A DNA stretch of 64,000 nt from Aerococcaceae bacterium zg-1292 (GCA_016126655.1 CP065955.1:2302001-2366000); one strand, 5' to 3'. Shown: positions 26,278 through 37,163, counted from the first letter of the stretch. The notes: generated by a model from the letters alone, not told the origin. Numbers and translations: made by a program.

Positions 26278-29259
26278 ATGCTAATTCCAAATTATTTTGA
26301 AGATTTAACAACCTTGCATGTCAATACATTGCCACGCAAAAACTATTATATCCCCTATGACAATCCAAACAATTTTAAACACCTACCGCAGCGTTTAGAC
26401 AGTGCGTATTTCCACTCACTCAACGGCACATGGGATTTTCATTATTTTGATAATGTGCGACTAATCAATCAAGCTTACTGGCAAGATGATTCTACATTAG
26501 ACTATGACCCGCTACCTGTACCAAGCTGTTGGCAATTACATGACTATGACCAAATTATGTACACCAATACAGAGTTTCCTATTCCATTTGATCCGCCATA
26601 TGTACCATTTGATAATCCCGCAGGGCTCTATCACCGTGTCATTGAACTGGATAAAAAAGCGGACAAAACGTATCACCTGGTGTTTGAAGGCGTAGATGCT
26701 GCCTTTTATGTTTGGTTAAATGGGAAATTTGTCGGCTATAGTCAAATTTCACACGCTACGCATGAATTTGATATTGAACCGTATTTAACGAGCGGCGAAA
26801 ACAATCTTCATGTATTAGTTATCAAATGGGCAGATGCGACCTACTTAGAAGACCAAGATAAATTCCGTTATAGCGGTATTTTCCGTGACGTCTATTATTT
26901 AGAGCGTGATAAACAACGGATTGATGCATTTTGGGTGACGCAACAATTTAATGATGATTTATCCAATGCAACCATCAATATCACACTCGACAAAACCGCT
27001 GCGGAGTTGCCAGTTACTGTACAATTATTAACACCCGATGGACTGCTCCTCGATGAACAAACAACTACCGACGAGCAGATTCAGTTTTCAGTCCACCGTC
27101 CTCAATTATGGAGTGCTGAGGCACCTATGTTATATTCTATTATTCTATCTGCAGGCAACGAATACATCCAACAACTCGTCGGGCTACGTCTCATTGAAAT
27201 GCGCGATAATCAATTTTGGATTAACCGTCGTCCAGTTAAATTAATCGGTGTTAATCATCATGATACTCACCCAAATACTGGTGCAACCGTGACCTATGAC
27301 GAGCAATTGCGTGATATTGAGCTTATTAAGCAATATAACTTCAATGCCTTAAGAACCGCACATTATCCAAAAAACGGTGAATTCTATGAAATGACCGATG
27401 CACTTGGATTATACGTGTTGAGTGAGGCTGATTTAGAAGGACATGGCGTCGTTGATTTATACGGTTTAGGTGGCAACGATAATTATAATGTTTTAGCAGA
27501 GGACTCAGATTTCGAACAAGCATTTGTTGACCGTATGGATGCCTCTATGAAACATCATTTAAATGCAACGTCTATTGTGATGTGGTCAGCTGGTAATGAA
27601 ACAGGTTATGGTGCTAACCTTGAAGCCATGCTTAAATATGCACGCAAACTAGATGACTCACGCCCACTACACTATGAAGCATATTATTATTACGACCGCA
27701 ATAAAACATACGATACACAATATTTTGATAGTTGGAGCCGAATGTATGCCTCACCTGCAGAAATTAAGTCTGACTACCTCGATATTTCACATATCGAAAA
27801 ACCATTTATGCTGTGCGAATATGCGCACGCAATGGGAAATAGTTCCGGTGATTTATTAGAATATTACGAATTATTTGAGCAATACCCAGAATTTATCGGC
27901 TTATTTGTCTGGGAATGGGCAGACCATGCGGTAAATATCAATCGTAAGACCCCAGATGCTATACCTCATTACCGCTATGGTGGTGATTTCGGCGAATTGC
28001 CTCACGCTGGTAATTTCTGTATGGATGGCTTGGTCTATCCCGACCGTTCGCCACATATATTATTACATGAACACGCACAATTATATCGACCTGTCCGTCT
28101 CATTGAAGCGAATCACAAAGTGCATCATTATACATTCTTTAATACACTTGATTTTGTGCATGCCGAAACAGTGTTATCAATACAAGCAGAATTATACGCA
28201 ACTGATGGCCACTTATTAAAAACGGTTTCTGTGCCGATGCCATACATTGCACCGAAACAATCTAATGTTCTTGACTTATCCAATGTCATCGCATCAGATT
28301 TAGCATTGTCTTACATCAAATTTGTCTATTACGACAATGATGGATATAAACGTGGTTTTGATGTCCATTATATTGCGCCGATTATTGCCCCTGAATTGCG
28401 CACACAACCGTATACCTTTACATTTAGCGAGACTGGAGAAGCTTATGTTATCGAGGCTACTAATATGACCATCCATATTAGCAAAGCCAATGCTGCTATC
28501 CAAAATGTTTGGCTCAATGGCGAACCCCAATTAGTAGCACCAAGTAAATGGTCCATTTGGCGCGCGCCGACTGATAATGACCGCAATATTAAAGCAGAGT
28601 GGTACCAAGCCTATTACCATCATGCGATGACACGTGTTCATCAAGCCACTGCGCAGGAAACAACACAGGGATACACTATTACTTTAACCGGAGTAATTAA
28701 TGCGCCAGCACGTCAAAATATTCTAGACTTCGAAGTGCACTATATCATTACTACTGACGGTACGATTACTATTAATGGACGCACCAAGTTTAATCCAGTC
28801 ATGCCGTATTTACCACGATTTGGGCTCACATTACCGCTTGAACGTTCCTATGAGGCTGTGCAGTATATCGGTAAAGGACCATTGGAAAATTATCGTGACA
28901 AACAACATGCGTCCTATGACGGATATTTTGAAGATACCGTTACTGCAATGCATGAACCTTATGTGACGCCACAAGAAAATGGTAACCGCAGCGATATCCG
29001 ATATCTCCGCTTAAATAATACACAGCATTCTTTAACCGTCACTGCGACAGATGCATTGAATTTCAATGTTCAGCACTATTCAATGGAACAACTCACGGAT
29101 GTCTTACACCGTGATGAACTTCAAGAAGAAGATGTGACCTATTTACAATTAGATGCGCATCACTCTGGTATCGGCACTAATTCATGTGGCCCTGAATTGT
29201 TTGATTACTATCGTTTAAATCATGATTTTGAATTTGAGTTTATGTTGTTGTTTCAGTAA
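26278..29259 (+). CDS. lacZ: Beta-galactosidase (GH2)
   Basis: The 993-residue protein has the full LacZ plan: N-terminal jelly-roll (CWQLHDYDQIMYTNTEFPIP), Ig-like domain, TIM barrel with acid/base Glu in MWSAGNETGYG and nucleophile Glu in LCEYAHAMGNSSGD, and the C-terminal beta-sandwich (WSIWRAPTDNDRN). It hydrolyses lactose and other beta-galactosides in the cytoplasm; no signal peptide is present. AGGAGGAG precedes the ATG. It follows the ABC importer on the same strand and ends at a strong terminator. No lactose permease or galactose genes are adjacent. Confidence 0.96.
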   Translation: MLIPNYFEDLTTLHVNTLPRKNYYIPYDNPNNFKHLPQRLDSAYFHSLNGTWDFHYFDNVRLINQAYWQDDSTLDYDPLPVPSCWQLHDYDQIMYTNTEFPIPFDPPYVPFDNPAGLYHRVIELDKKADKTYHLVFEGVDAAFYVWLNGKFVGYSQISHATHEFDIEPYLTSGENNLHVLVIKWADATYLEDQDKFRYSGIFRDVYYLERDKQRIDAFWVTQQFNDDLSNATINITLDKTAAELPVTVQLLTPDGLLLDEQTTTDEQIQFSVHRPQLWSAEAPMLYSIILSAGNEYIQQLVGLRLIEMRDNQFWINRRPVKLIGVNHHDTHPNTGATVTYDEQLRDIELIKQYNFNALRTAHYPKNGEFYEMTDALGLYVLSEADLEGHGVVDLYGLGGNDNYNVLAEDSDFEQAFVDRMDASMKHHLNATSIVMWSAGNETGYGANLEAMLKYARKLDDSRPLHYEAYYYYDRNKTYDTQYFDSWSRMYASPAEIKSDYLDISHIEKPFMLCEYAHAMGNSSGDLLEYYELFEQYPEFIGLFVWEWADHAVNINRKTPDAIPHYRYGGDFGELPHAGNFCMDGLVYPDRSPHILLHEHAQLYRPVRLIEANHKVHHYTFFNTLDFVHAETVLSIQAELYATDGHLLKTVSVPMPYIAPKQSNVLDLSNVIASDLALSYIKFVYYDNDGYKRGFDVHYIAPIIAPELRTQPYTFTFSETGEAYVIEATNMTIHISKANAAIQNVWLNGEPQLVAPSKWSIWRAPTDNDRNIKAEWYQAYYHHAMTRVHQATAQETTQGYTITLTGVINAPARQNILDFEVHYIITTDGTITINGRTKFNPVMPYLPRFGLTLPLERSYEAVQYIGKGPLENYRDKQHASYDGYFEDTVTAMHEPYVTPQENGNRSDIRYLRLNNTQHSLTVTATDALNFNVQHYSMEQLTDVLHRDELQEEDVTYLQLDAHHSGIGTNSCGPELFDYYRLNHDFEFEFMLLFQ

Positions 29260-29275
29260 AAAATAGAGTAATGTT

Positions 29276-29313
29276 AAACCGACCAGCGGCTTAGGTGCTG
29301 CTGGTCGGTTTTT
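29276..29313. terminator. Strong terminator after lacZ
   Basis: A perfect 12-bp stem AAACCGACCAGC (29276-29287) with 29300-29311 is followed by T residues. It closes the importer-lacZ transcript. The inverted form also carries U residues, so it may serve both strands. Confidence 0.85.
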
Positions 29314-29405
29314 AGGTTGGTTGGGGAATCGTACTAATAATTTCGAATCTCTATGTTAGTTATACCAAGGCAGCCTCATGACCTTGTTTTTTCTACAACT
29401 ATTAA

Positions 29406-29640
29406 TCAATAAATCTCTTCTTGCTTTACCGCCACATCTCCAATGAGATGTTGATTCCTATCATTGAATGCTTTTACAATTAGACCCGTATTACAAGAAA
29501 TTTTCAATACCTCTACACCCATCAAATTCTAATAATATGTGAAGATTTTGATTTCTCTGCGCATTACCATATTGACTTCGGTAACATTAACATCTTCTAA
29601 TTCATCTAATTGCCTAGTAAACTTGTTCTTACTATAAATA
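29406..29640 (-). pseudogene. Probable gene remnant at the left edge of the beta-glucoside operon
   Basis: Two short minus-strand frames look protein-like but are broken by stops: one runs from about 29635 to a TAG near 29534 (KNKFTRQLDELEDVNVTEVN), and the next is a 38-codon frame at 29406-29522 (MGVEVLKISCNTGLIVKAFN). I do not recognise the family. The 407-bp interval 29260-29666 otherwise holds only the lacZ terminator. It could mark an old recombination junction. Confidence 0.3.
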
Positions 29641-29666
29641 TGTTTACTTTTCTAAACTTCAATTTT

Positions 29667-31256
29667 TCAAACACTCACTTCAGTTGAGATTCTTACTGGT
29701 CTTGCGGGGATTTTTGCGCTATTGTAGAGATTGACCCGATACCAACCGGTGCAACCCAGTTCTGCAGTGATATAAGAGGTGTTCTGAATAGGTACACCCT
29801 CCAGAATAACAGTACTACCTTGAGCTCTGGCTGTTATTTCTGCTGTGTTCAAGTACCCATCGTCAGTTAGAAGCTGTAGTCCTCCCAGCTGGTTTTGGGA
29901 GATTTCGGCTCCATCAGGAGTATTCCTAGCAAGATAAAGCCCTTTGCCGGTATTTTCAAAATGCATAATCAGCTTCCCATCCGACTTTTCTAGCCGGGTC
30001 AACGTTGGAGCTTCGCATAAAATATCATCTCCGTAAACCTTCGCCTCAGCTTGCAACGCTAGTCGGTAACCCACTGGCTGCTTTTTCTTTGGGTGAATAT
30101 CCCACTCCATGCCAATATCTGAGATGACTGCCATACCAGTACCAGAGACTGTCTGAGATACTAAATGCTGTGCCTCTCGAATAGTGACATAGGATTCGCC
30201 TATGCACTGCATCCATTGACCGAAAGGTGCCAACTGAACGAATAGGAAAGGTAATTCATCCTGCCAAAGCTGACGAAAGCAGCGTATCAATGCTGGGAAC
30301 ATTGTTTCGTAAAGCTCAGGATGTTTGTCCCCATCCGACTCCCCTTGATAAAACAAGACCCCTCGAATTCCATAGGGAGCAACCTGACAAAGCATGCTCT
30401 CATATAGACCACAAGGTCTTGTCTCAATTTTCGGTCCAACCACTGGCATTTGTGCAGAAAAATCGCCCGTTCCCATATCCAACTCCTGTCCAGTAAGGGT
30501 CTTGATAATTTCTGGAAAAGACATTCCCCGCATCAGCATATCGGAGAGGGTATCTAGAAATGGATCTACCTTCCAAGAGGCAGGATTATTTTCAAATTCG
30601 ACATTATAGCTTGCTAAATCCAGATTGGCAATAGCATGTTGATATTCGTCCAGATATAGCTGGCCACCTCCTTCACGAATAGCTTCCTCGCTCATCCAAG
30701 CGCAAGCGGGCGTACCACCCCAGTTGCAGCCAACAATCCCCACAGGGCAATCATACTTTCCCTGAATTTCCTTGGCAAAGTAATAAGCCACAGCGGAGAA
30801 CCATTCTAAATCCTCCGGAGTAGCTTTTCTCCACTGAGCAAAATTCTTTCCGTAATTAGCTTCATCAATTTGTCCTAGATAGGAAACTTCAGGATAGTCA
30901 AAAAAGCGGATATTATGATTAGTACAGGTCTTTTTTTCTAAAGGGAAATCTACGTCATAGCGCATGAAAAACTCCATATTGGACTGTCCAGCAGCAAGCC
31001 AGACCTCACCCACCTGAACATCTTTCCATTCTATAGTCTCATTCTCCGCAGTGACAACAACGGTTTCAGAAAAAGAAGTATATAGTGGCTCCAAAGTGAC
31101 GGACCATTTGCCCTTATCATCGGCAATGTCTATCGCTGTCTGCCCTTGAACCGTAATGGCAACCGTCACTCCAGGATCTGATTCGCCCCAAATTGAAATA
31201 AATTTTTCACGCTGCAAAATCATATGGTTTTGAAATAGTATTGCTGGTTTTATCAT
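29667..31256 (-). CDS. Sialate O-acetylesterase-like carbohydrate esterase (SASA domain)
   Basis: The 529-residue protein has the SGNH/SASA blocks: GEVWLAAGQSNMEF with the nucleophile Ser (about residue 93), GVLFYQGESD and a C-terminal DIHPKKKQP stretch supplying Asp and His. Such enzymes remove O-acetyl groups from sugars, including hemicellulose oligosaccharides and sialic acids. There is no signal peptide. It is the last gene of the minus-strand beta-glucoside operon, so deacetylation of imported oligosaccharides is likely; sialic acid genes are absent here. GGAGAGAG precedes the ATG. Confidence 0.87.
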   Translation of the reverse strand: MIKPAILFQNHMILQREKFISIWGESDPGVTVAITVQGQTAIDIADDKGKWSVTLEPLYTSFSETVVVTAENETIEWKDVQVGEVWLAAGQSNMEFFMRYDVDFPLEKKTCTNHNIRFFDYPEVSYLGQIDEANYGKNFAQWRKATPEDLEWFSAVAYYFAKEIQGKYDCPVGIVGCNWGGTPACAWMSEEAIREGGGQLYLDEYQHAIANLDLASYNVEFENNPASWKVDPFLDTLSDMLMRGMSFPEIIKTLTGQELDMGTGDFSAQMPVVGPKIETRPCGLYESMLCQVAPYGIRGVLFYQGESDGDKHPELYETMFPALIRCFRQLWQDELPFLFVQLAPFGQWMQCIGESYVTIREAQHLVSQTVSGTGMAVISDIGMEWDIHPKKKQPVGYRLALQAEAKVYGDDILCEAPTLTRLEKSDGKLIMHFENTGKGLYLARNTPDGAEISQNQLGGLQLLTDDGYLNTAEITARAQGSTVILEGVPIQNTSYITAELGCTGWYRVNLYNSAKIPARPVRISTEVSV

Positions 31257-31333
31257 TTTTTCTCTCTCCGTATGCTGTTAGATTTGAATCCTTCGATAAT
31301 ATTGGAAGGACAGAATCATCTAAATGTTCAAAT

Positions 31334-32629
31334 TTATATACTTAACAAACTACCGAGATATCCAAGACTTTCCTTCGGAGAACGTTCCATTGTATCACGA
31401 TTTACAGAAACAAGACCAAACTGCATCTGGTACCCCATTTGCCACTCAAAATTATCCAAGAGACTCCAATAGAAATAACCTTTCACTAGAATTCCATCTG
31501 CAATGCAATGAACCACTCCATCAGTGGCAGTCTGAATAAAACTTATTCTACGAGAATCATCGGCGCTAGCAATGCCATTTTCCGTAATAATCAAATCCCC
31601 TTTGAAATCTTTTGCTACAGCTCGAATGACATTTTCCAACCCTTGTGGATAATACTCATACCCCATTTGAGTGCGTTCTGCCTTCTCTGGAACTGCCAAA
31701 TCTTCGTCCGGTCCAACTAAGGTACGGGTGTAGTTTTGCACTCCGAGAAAATCATCATCTTGAATGAATGGAACATAGTGTGTAAATTCTTCTTCCCATT
31801 CTGCTTTGGCAAGCGCCTCTCCGCCTTCTATAGGTTGCAAATCGTGAAGACTTAATGTAAGTCCCACTTGAATATTGGGATACATAGACTTTATAACCTT
31901 TTTTGCTGCTTGGTGACATTGCATCGTCAACAGGTCACTATGCTCACTTCCTCCAAGATTAAAGCAATGTGGTTGAGAAGTTCCAAATATCGCCTTGTTC
32001 TCATCTGCTTGAAATTTCATGTTTTCCAGCATTGCCTCTAAATTTAAACCCATTTGAACTTTACCTTCATCCTGACCAGATGTAGCCGCTTCTGCTGCCT
32101 GCTGCATCATCTTCATATATTGACGTGAAATTGCAGCAACCTGAAGTCCCATATTGGCTTCATTGATGGTACATACATAAGTCAGTTCACTTCCTAGCGA
32201 TTTTATGACATAGGTAACGTATTTTTCAAAATCCTCCACAATCGTATCAGCCTCCCAACCGCCTTTACGAATAATCCAAATAGGTGAAGAAAAATGGAAT
32301 AATGTTACTACTGGCTCCAACCCATTTTCGCGACATGTATGAATTACATTACGATAATGATCAATTACATCATCATCAAATACCCCTTCCTCTGGTTGAA
32401 TTCGAGCCCATTCAATAGAGAATCTATACGCGTTTAGTCCCGCATTTTTCATTAATTCGATATCTTCAGCATAGCGATTGTAATGATCACAGGCAATACC
32501 ACTTCTTTCCTTATAGGTAGAATGCGGCATTTGTTCTTGTGCCCAGCAATCAGAATTTGTGTTATTACCCTCCACCTGATGAGCTGCAGTAGCAGCACCT
32601 AACAGAAAGTTTTTAGGAAATTTTGCCAT
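31334..32629 (-). CDS. GH1 beta-glucosidase
   Basis: The 431-residue protein starts FPKNFLLGAATAAHQVEG and has the acid/base Glu in TINEANM (usual GH1 motif is NEP), the nucleophile Glu in LIITENGIA and the C-terminal GYFYWSLLDNFEW block. It would hydrolyse beta-glucosides inside the cell. Its operon has a cation symporter and no PTS, so unphosphorylated substrates are expected. AAAGGAG precedes the start. Located between the esterase and a GH3 enzyme. Confidence 0.92.
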   Translation of the reverse strand: MAKFPKNFLLGAATAAHQVEGNNTNSDCWAQEQMPHSTYKERSGIACDHYNRYAEDIELMKNAGLNAYRFSIEWARIQPEEGVFDDDVIDHYRNVIHTCRENGLEPVVTLFHFSSPIWIIRKGGWEADTIVEDFEKYVTYVIKSLGSELTYVCTINEANMGLQVAAISRQYMKMMQQAAEAATSGQDEGKVQMGLNLEAMLENMKFQADENKAIFGTSQPHCFNLGGSEHSDLLTMQCHQAAKKVIKSMYPNIQVGLTLSLHDLQPIEGGEALAKAEWEEEFTHYVPFIQDDDFLGVQNYTRTLVGPDEDLAVPEKAERTQMGYEYYPQGLENVIRAVAKDFKGDLIITENGIASADDSRRISFIQTATDGVVHCIADGILVKGYFYWSLLDNFEWQMGYQMQFGLVSVNRDTMERSPKESLGYLGSLLSI

Positions 32630-32664
32630 AATTATTTACTCCTTTTCATAATTTTTAATACAAT

Positions 32665-34914
32665 TTATTGCTCGGTCACTTCAAACTCTGCCTTCAAATC
32701 TGCGGTGCTGTCACTTCCAACCCACAGCTCAAAGGCTGCTGCATCCTGTACGTAACATTGTTTTGCTGTACTATAATACTTAAGTTCCTGTGAACCTATA
32801 CTAAAAGTGACTGTATCTGTCTTACCACTAGGAATCATCACTTTTTTAAATCCCTTAAGTTCTCTACTCGGGCGAGTGTCACTTCCCCAACGCTGATGTA
32901 AATAAAGTTGTACTACCTCTCTACCGTCTCTCGCAGAAGTGTTTGTCACATCTACTGATACTGTTAAGTTTTCTCCTATCGCTATTGTTTTCTTGCTCAA
33001 TCGTAGATTGCTATAAACAAAGTTACTGTAACTTAAGCCATAGCCAAATGGATAAAGTGGTGATGATAGCTCGTTCCAGTATCTAGAAAAAGGCTGAGGC
33101 TGACTTTCCACTGGTTGATGAGTTTGAGTTGTAGCATAATACAATGGACATTGACCTACACTTCGTGGAAAAGTCATCGCCAAATGAGCAGATGGATTTA
33201 CGTCTCCAAACAAAATATCTGCAATCGCACGTCCACCTTCTCGTCCAGGCTGCCACGCCATGAGAATCGCATCTACATGATCCTGTGCCCAAGTGACTGC
33301 CAGTGGGCGCCCTCCAATCAGGACTAAAATAACAGGCTTTCCTGTTTCTTTAAGCTTTTCCAACAGCTCCTGTTGACGTCCTGGTAGAGAAAGCTCAGAG
33401 CGAGAGGTTGCCTCACCAGACATATCAGCATTTTCGCCAAGAAAGGCAATTATTATATCTGACTGTTCTGATATTCTGATGGCTTCTTCAATAGCAGCTG
33501 TCTGTTCCTCCCACGTTTGAGATTCTGGAGTTTCTAAACCAAAATCTGCAATAAATTGACTAATAAAATTTGTAATTGTTCGCTCAGATGTAGGGCCGGG
33601 AGCGTAAAGAACACGTTTCTCTCCAAGTCGTTCTTTTAATCCTTCCAATGGAGTTACCACAAAGGCTGGAACACCTACCACAGTCGCAGCTCCACAATCA
33701 ATCTGTGAATTTGCATATCGACCGATAACAGCAACCTTTCCTAAGGTTGAATCTTTAAGCGGCAAGATTTCTTTTTCGTTTTTCAGTAATACAATACTAT
33801 CTTGTGCAGCTTTTCTTGCTAATGAGTGACTTACAGGATCCTTTGCCAATGCTTCGCTCTTTCCCAACTCACAATAAGGGTTTTCAAATAAACCAAGTTT
33901 AAACTTAGTCCTAAGAATCGGGCGCACAGCTTCATCTAGCTGCTCCATACCAATTTTTCCCTGTTCCAAAAGTTTCGGGAGATTTTGCAGATATTGATAG
34001 CTCCCCATATCCATATTTACTGTAGCTTTTATGGCTTTTTCAGTTGCATCAAGGCCATCTTTGGCATTACCCTGAGTAATAAGATTTCCAATTGTTCCAG
34101 CATCTGTAACCAATAACCTGTCGAATCCCAGCTCATCACGTAGTACATTTTTAAGCTGATGCTGACTTGCAGTCAAAGGCTCATTATTTAAATCCATATA
34201 TGCTGTCATAACTGTTTCCACACCTTGATCTATCCCTGCCGCAAATGGCACGTAATAAATATTGCGTAGCTCACTTTCCGATAAATTGACTTGCTCGTAA
34301 TCTCGTCCCCCTACACAAGCTCCGTAGCCTACAAAATGCTTAAGACAAGCAGCAATGGCTTCTTCACTACTTAGATCATCACCTTGAAATCCTTTAACCT
34401 CAGCGGCAACCATCTTTGAAGAAAGATATGGGTCTTCGCCCATAGTTTCGCCTACTCTCCCCCAACGGGCGTCCCTAGCAATATCTGCATTAGGATAAAA
34501 TGTCCAATGAATGCCATCTGCTCTCGCCTCTTTAGCGGCCACACGCTGCACTTTTTCCAGAAGATCTGGGTCCCAGCTACATGCCATAGCTAGTGGAAGT
34601 GGAAATGCAGTTCGATATCCATGAACGACATCTGTCCCATAAAGAAGTGGAATACCCAAAGACGTATTTTCCATTGCAATTCTCTGATACTTGTTTTTAT
34701 CTTCTGGATTGCTCACATAAAGCATAGATCCAACTCCATGAGCTGCCATATCCTCAGGATGTGGCATACCTATATTGACCATCTGCTCCAGCCCCCATAC
34801 CTGAGTCAACTGTGCGAGTTTATCCTTAATGCTCATTCTATTTAACAGATCGTTAGTTCGTTCTTCAACAGTAAGATTTGAATTTTTATAAGCAATATAT
34901 TCCTTATTAGTCAT
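32665..34914 (-). CDS. GH3 beta-glucosidase (BglX-like), cytoplasmic
   Basis: The 749-residue protein has the GH3 N-terminal barrel (DNA motifs aside, the key blocks are KHFVGYG, GRVGETMGEDPYLSS and the nucleophile Asp in VTDAGTIG), the GH3 C-terminal alpha/beta domain (about 370-600) and a fibronectin-III-like tail (QLYLHQRWGSDTRPSRELKGF). Unlike E. coli BglX it has no signal peptide. Its substrate would be beta-linked gluco- or xylo-oligosaccharides brought in by the GPH symporter. AGGAGATAAAATA precedes the ATG. Confidence 0.92.
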   Translation of the reverse strand: MTNKEYIAYKNSNLTVEERTNDLLNRMSIKDKLAQLTQVWGLEQMVNIGMPHPEDMAAHGVGSMLYVSNPEDKNKYQRIAMENTSLGIPLLYGTDVVHGYRTAFPLPLAMACSWDPDLLEKVQRVAAKEARADGIHWTFYPNADIARDARWGRVGETMGEDPYLSSKMVAAEVKGFQGDDLSSEEAIAACLKHFVGYGACVGGRDYEQVNLSESELRNIYYVPFAAGIDQGVETVMTAYMDLNNEPLTASQHQLKNVLRDELGFDRLLVTDAGTIGNLITQGNAKDGLDATEKAIKATVNMDMGSYQYLQNLPKLLEQGKIGMEQLDEAVRPILRTKFKLGLFENPYCELGKSEALAKDPVSHSLARKAAQDSIVLLKNEKEILPLKDSTLGKVAVIGRYANSQIDCGAATVVGVPAFVVTPLEGLKERLGEKRVLYAPGPTSERTITNFISQFIADFGLETPESQTWEEQTAAIEEAIRISEQSDIIIAFLGENADMSGEATSRSELSLPGRQQELLEKLKETGKPVILVLIGGRPLAVTWAQDHVDAILMAWQPGREGGRAIADILFGDVNPSAHLAMTFPRSVGQCPLYYATTQTHQPVESQPQPFSRYWNELSSPLYPFGYGLSYSNFVYSNLRLSKKTIAIGENLTVSVDVTNTSARDGREVVQLYLHQRWGSDTRPSRELKGFKKVMIPSGKTDTVTFSIGSQELKYYSTAKQCYVQDAAAFELWVGSDSTADLKAEFEVTEQ

Positions 34915-34977
34915 TATTTTATCTCCTTATATCCCTCTAAATATTTATGACATTTTAACATTGGATTTTAATAATTG

Positions 34978-37143
34978 CTAAATTTCCAGTTTGAAAGATT
35001 TTAGCCCTCGTTCATCAGCACTTGGACCTACTAAAAAAATATATTCTGTATGTTCTAATATCCAAGAATTAGAATTCTCATCATAATATTTTAATTCTTC
35101 GAACGGAATCTCAATTACAACATTTTTCTCTTCTCCAGCTTGTAATTCAACGCGAGAAAATCCTTTTAGTTCTTTAATATGACGCTCCACCTTAGAGTTT
35201 GGAACAGATACATATACTTGAACAATTTCGCTCCCATCTCGATTACCGATATTTTTTACTGGCACTTCTATTAATACTTTATTACATTGCGTCATCGCAC
35301 ATACATTTCCATATGCGTACTTCGTATAGCTTAATCCGTAACCAAAGGGATACGCTGGTCTATGACCATCTCTGTCAAGCTTACGATATCCATGGTCATA
35401 CTCATAATAAATATTATTAGCTTTGAAGAAATCAATTTCTGACAAATGTTTTTCTTTCTTCGGTATTGAGAATGGAAGTTTGCCAGATGGATTCACGTCA
35501 CCAAAAAGAATTGAAGCAAGGGCACTTCCCCCTTCCATACCTGAATACCAGCTATACAAAACGGAAGAAACACTATCCTCCCATTCATTCGTAAGAATCA
35601 TACTTCCACTAACCAACGCTACCACAGTATTCTTATTTAACTTTCCAGCTAATCTAATTGCATTAATTTCTGCTTGTCTTAAAGATAAAGACTTTCTGTC
35701 TCCTCCAACAGGCTTTCCATCATCAGATGTATAAGAGGTATTATTACTTTTATTTGCTACTTTACTCATAAGCATTCCTATAAGCTTATTTCCATTATTG
35801 AAATAGCCTTGAGCCATTAGTGCAGGTGAATTAATATCACTATCTGGCATTACATATTCGCCCTCATCATTGTAATCATTTCCTGCTATCACTATAACTG
35901 CATCACAATTAGGAGCAATGGTTTCAATTTTATCAAGCTCGTCTTCATTAACATGAATTACCTCTGTCTTTTCCCCGAGTACTTTTTGGATTCCTTGCAA
36001 AGCAGTTACAACATATTTAGGGTATACATTACTACTTCCATGATCTCCTGTATTCGCCTGGACAGCTAAATGTCCAATTACTAACAATTTCTTAAGATTT
36101 GAAGGCAGTGGTAATACATTATTGCTGTTCTTTAAAAGAACCATTGATTCCTCTGCAGCTTTTTTAGCAAGCGCTATATGCTCTTCACAAGAGACAAGTG
36201 ATTTGTTATATTCCATTGGGTCTTCTGTGTTCTCAAATATTAGCTGTGTCTTTAAAACTCGAAGAACCGCTTGATCAATTACCTTCTCATCCAGTTTTCC
36301 CTGTTCCACAGCACGCTTAAGTTCTAAACCAAAATGTACCGGAATCGGCATTTCCATATCCATTCCTGCTTCAATTGCCTTGCTTCCATCACGCAGAGCA
36401 AAAATAAAGTCAGTAATAGTAAATCCTTCAAATCCCCACTCATCCCTCAAAATTGTAGTAAGTAAATGTTTAGATTCCGAAGCCTGAACTCCACGAAAAC
36501 GATTATAAGAACCCATTAATGATGCACAGCCTTCATCAATACACTTTTTAAAATGTGGTAAATAAACCTCTCGCAGAGTTCTCTCACTACAATCTACATC
36601 CACATAGAAACGACGATTTTCCATATTATTGACAGCATAATGTTTGGCACATGCCATTACGTTATGCTTTTGCACTCCTGCAACAAGTTTCGCCCCCATC
36701 TCTCCTACTAAGTACGGATCTTCCCCATAAGACTCTTGGGCACGGCCACCAGCCGGATGCATCAACAAATTAATACAAACTCCAGCAAAATAATTTGCCC
36801 CTTGAGCTCTTGCTTCTTTTCCTATTGCTTCACCAATTTCTCTTTCCAGTTCCCTATTAAAGCTTGCAGCTCTTGCTATTGAAACCGGAAAACAGGTTGA
36901 GTTCCCCATTACAACTCCACGTGGTCCATCCGTAAATGCAATTGGTGAAATTTTCAACTTCCTATTACCATGCGATTCTATAGGCACAGGATTATACGTT
37001 CTTTTATACTTTATACTGTCCCTAAGCATTTTCCAATTCCCACTTAAAAACATCACTTTATTCTTAAGCGACATTTTGCTAAGATAACCTTCTGCCTTTG
37101 CACTAATCTGCTCATCAGTTAATTTGCATTTTTTATTAAACAT
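34978..37143 (-). CDS. GH3 beta-glycosidase, second paralogue
   Basis: The 721-residue protein has GH3 blocks KHYAVNNMENRR, AQESYGEDPYLVG and the nucleophile Asp in ITDFIFA, then the C-terminal GH3 domain and a fibronectin-III-like domain (VYVSVPNSKVERHIKELKGF). It belongs to a different GH3 branch from its neighbour at 32665, so the two probably split different linkages. No signal peptide. It is the second gene of the operon, 20 nt after the transporter, with GAAAGGA before the ATG. Confidence 0.9.
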   Translation of the reverse strand: MFNKKCKLTDEQISAKAEGYLSKMSLKNKVMFLSGNWKMLRDSIKYKRTYNPVPIESHGNRKLKISPIAFTDGPRGVVMGNSTCFPVSIARAASFNRELEREIGEAIGKEARAQGANYFAGVCINLLMHPAGGRAQESYGEDPYLVGEMGAKLVAGVQKHNVMACAKHYAVNNMENRRFYVDVDCSERTLREVYLPHFKKCIDEGCASLMGSYNRFRGVQASESKHLLTTILRDEWGFEGFTITDFIFALRDGSKAIEAGMDMEMPIPVHFGLELKRAVEQGKLDEKVIDQAVLRVLKTQLIFENTEDPMEYNKSLVSCEEHIALAKKAAEESMVLLKNSNNVLPLPSNLKKLLVIGHLAVQANTGDHGSSNVYPKYVVTALQGIQKVLGEKTEVIHVNEDELDKIETIAPNCDAVIVIAGNDYNDEGEYVMPDSDINSPALMAQGYFNNGNKLIGMLMSKVANKSNNTSYTSDDGKPVGGDRKSLSLRQAEINAIRLAGKLNKNTVVALVSGSMILTNEWEDSVSSVLYSWYSGMEGGSALASILFGDVNPSGKLPFSIPKKEKHLSEIDFFKANNIYYEYDHGYRKLDRDGHRPAYPFGYGLSYTKYAYGNVCAMTQCNKVLIEVPVKNIGNRDGSEIVQVYVSVPNSKVERHIKELKGFSRVELQAGEEKNVVIEIPFEELKYYDENSNSWILEHTEYIFLVGPSADERGLKSFKLEI

Positions 37144-37163
37144 TTGATTTTCCTTTCAACTTA

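Noticed and set aside
30227-30609. Overlapping plus-strand frames in the acetylesterase gene
   Set aside because: They are antisense to an intact esterase with all catalytic blocks; no start signals.
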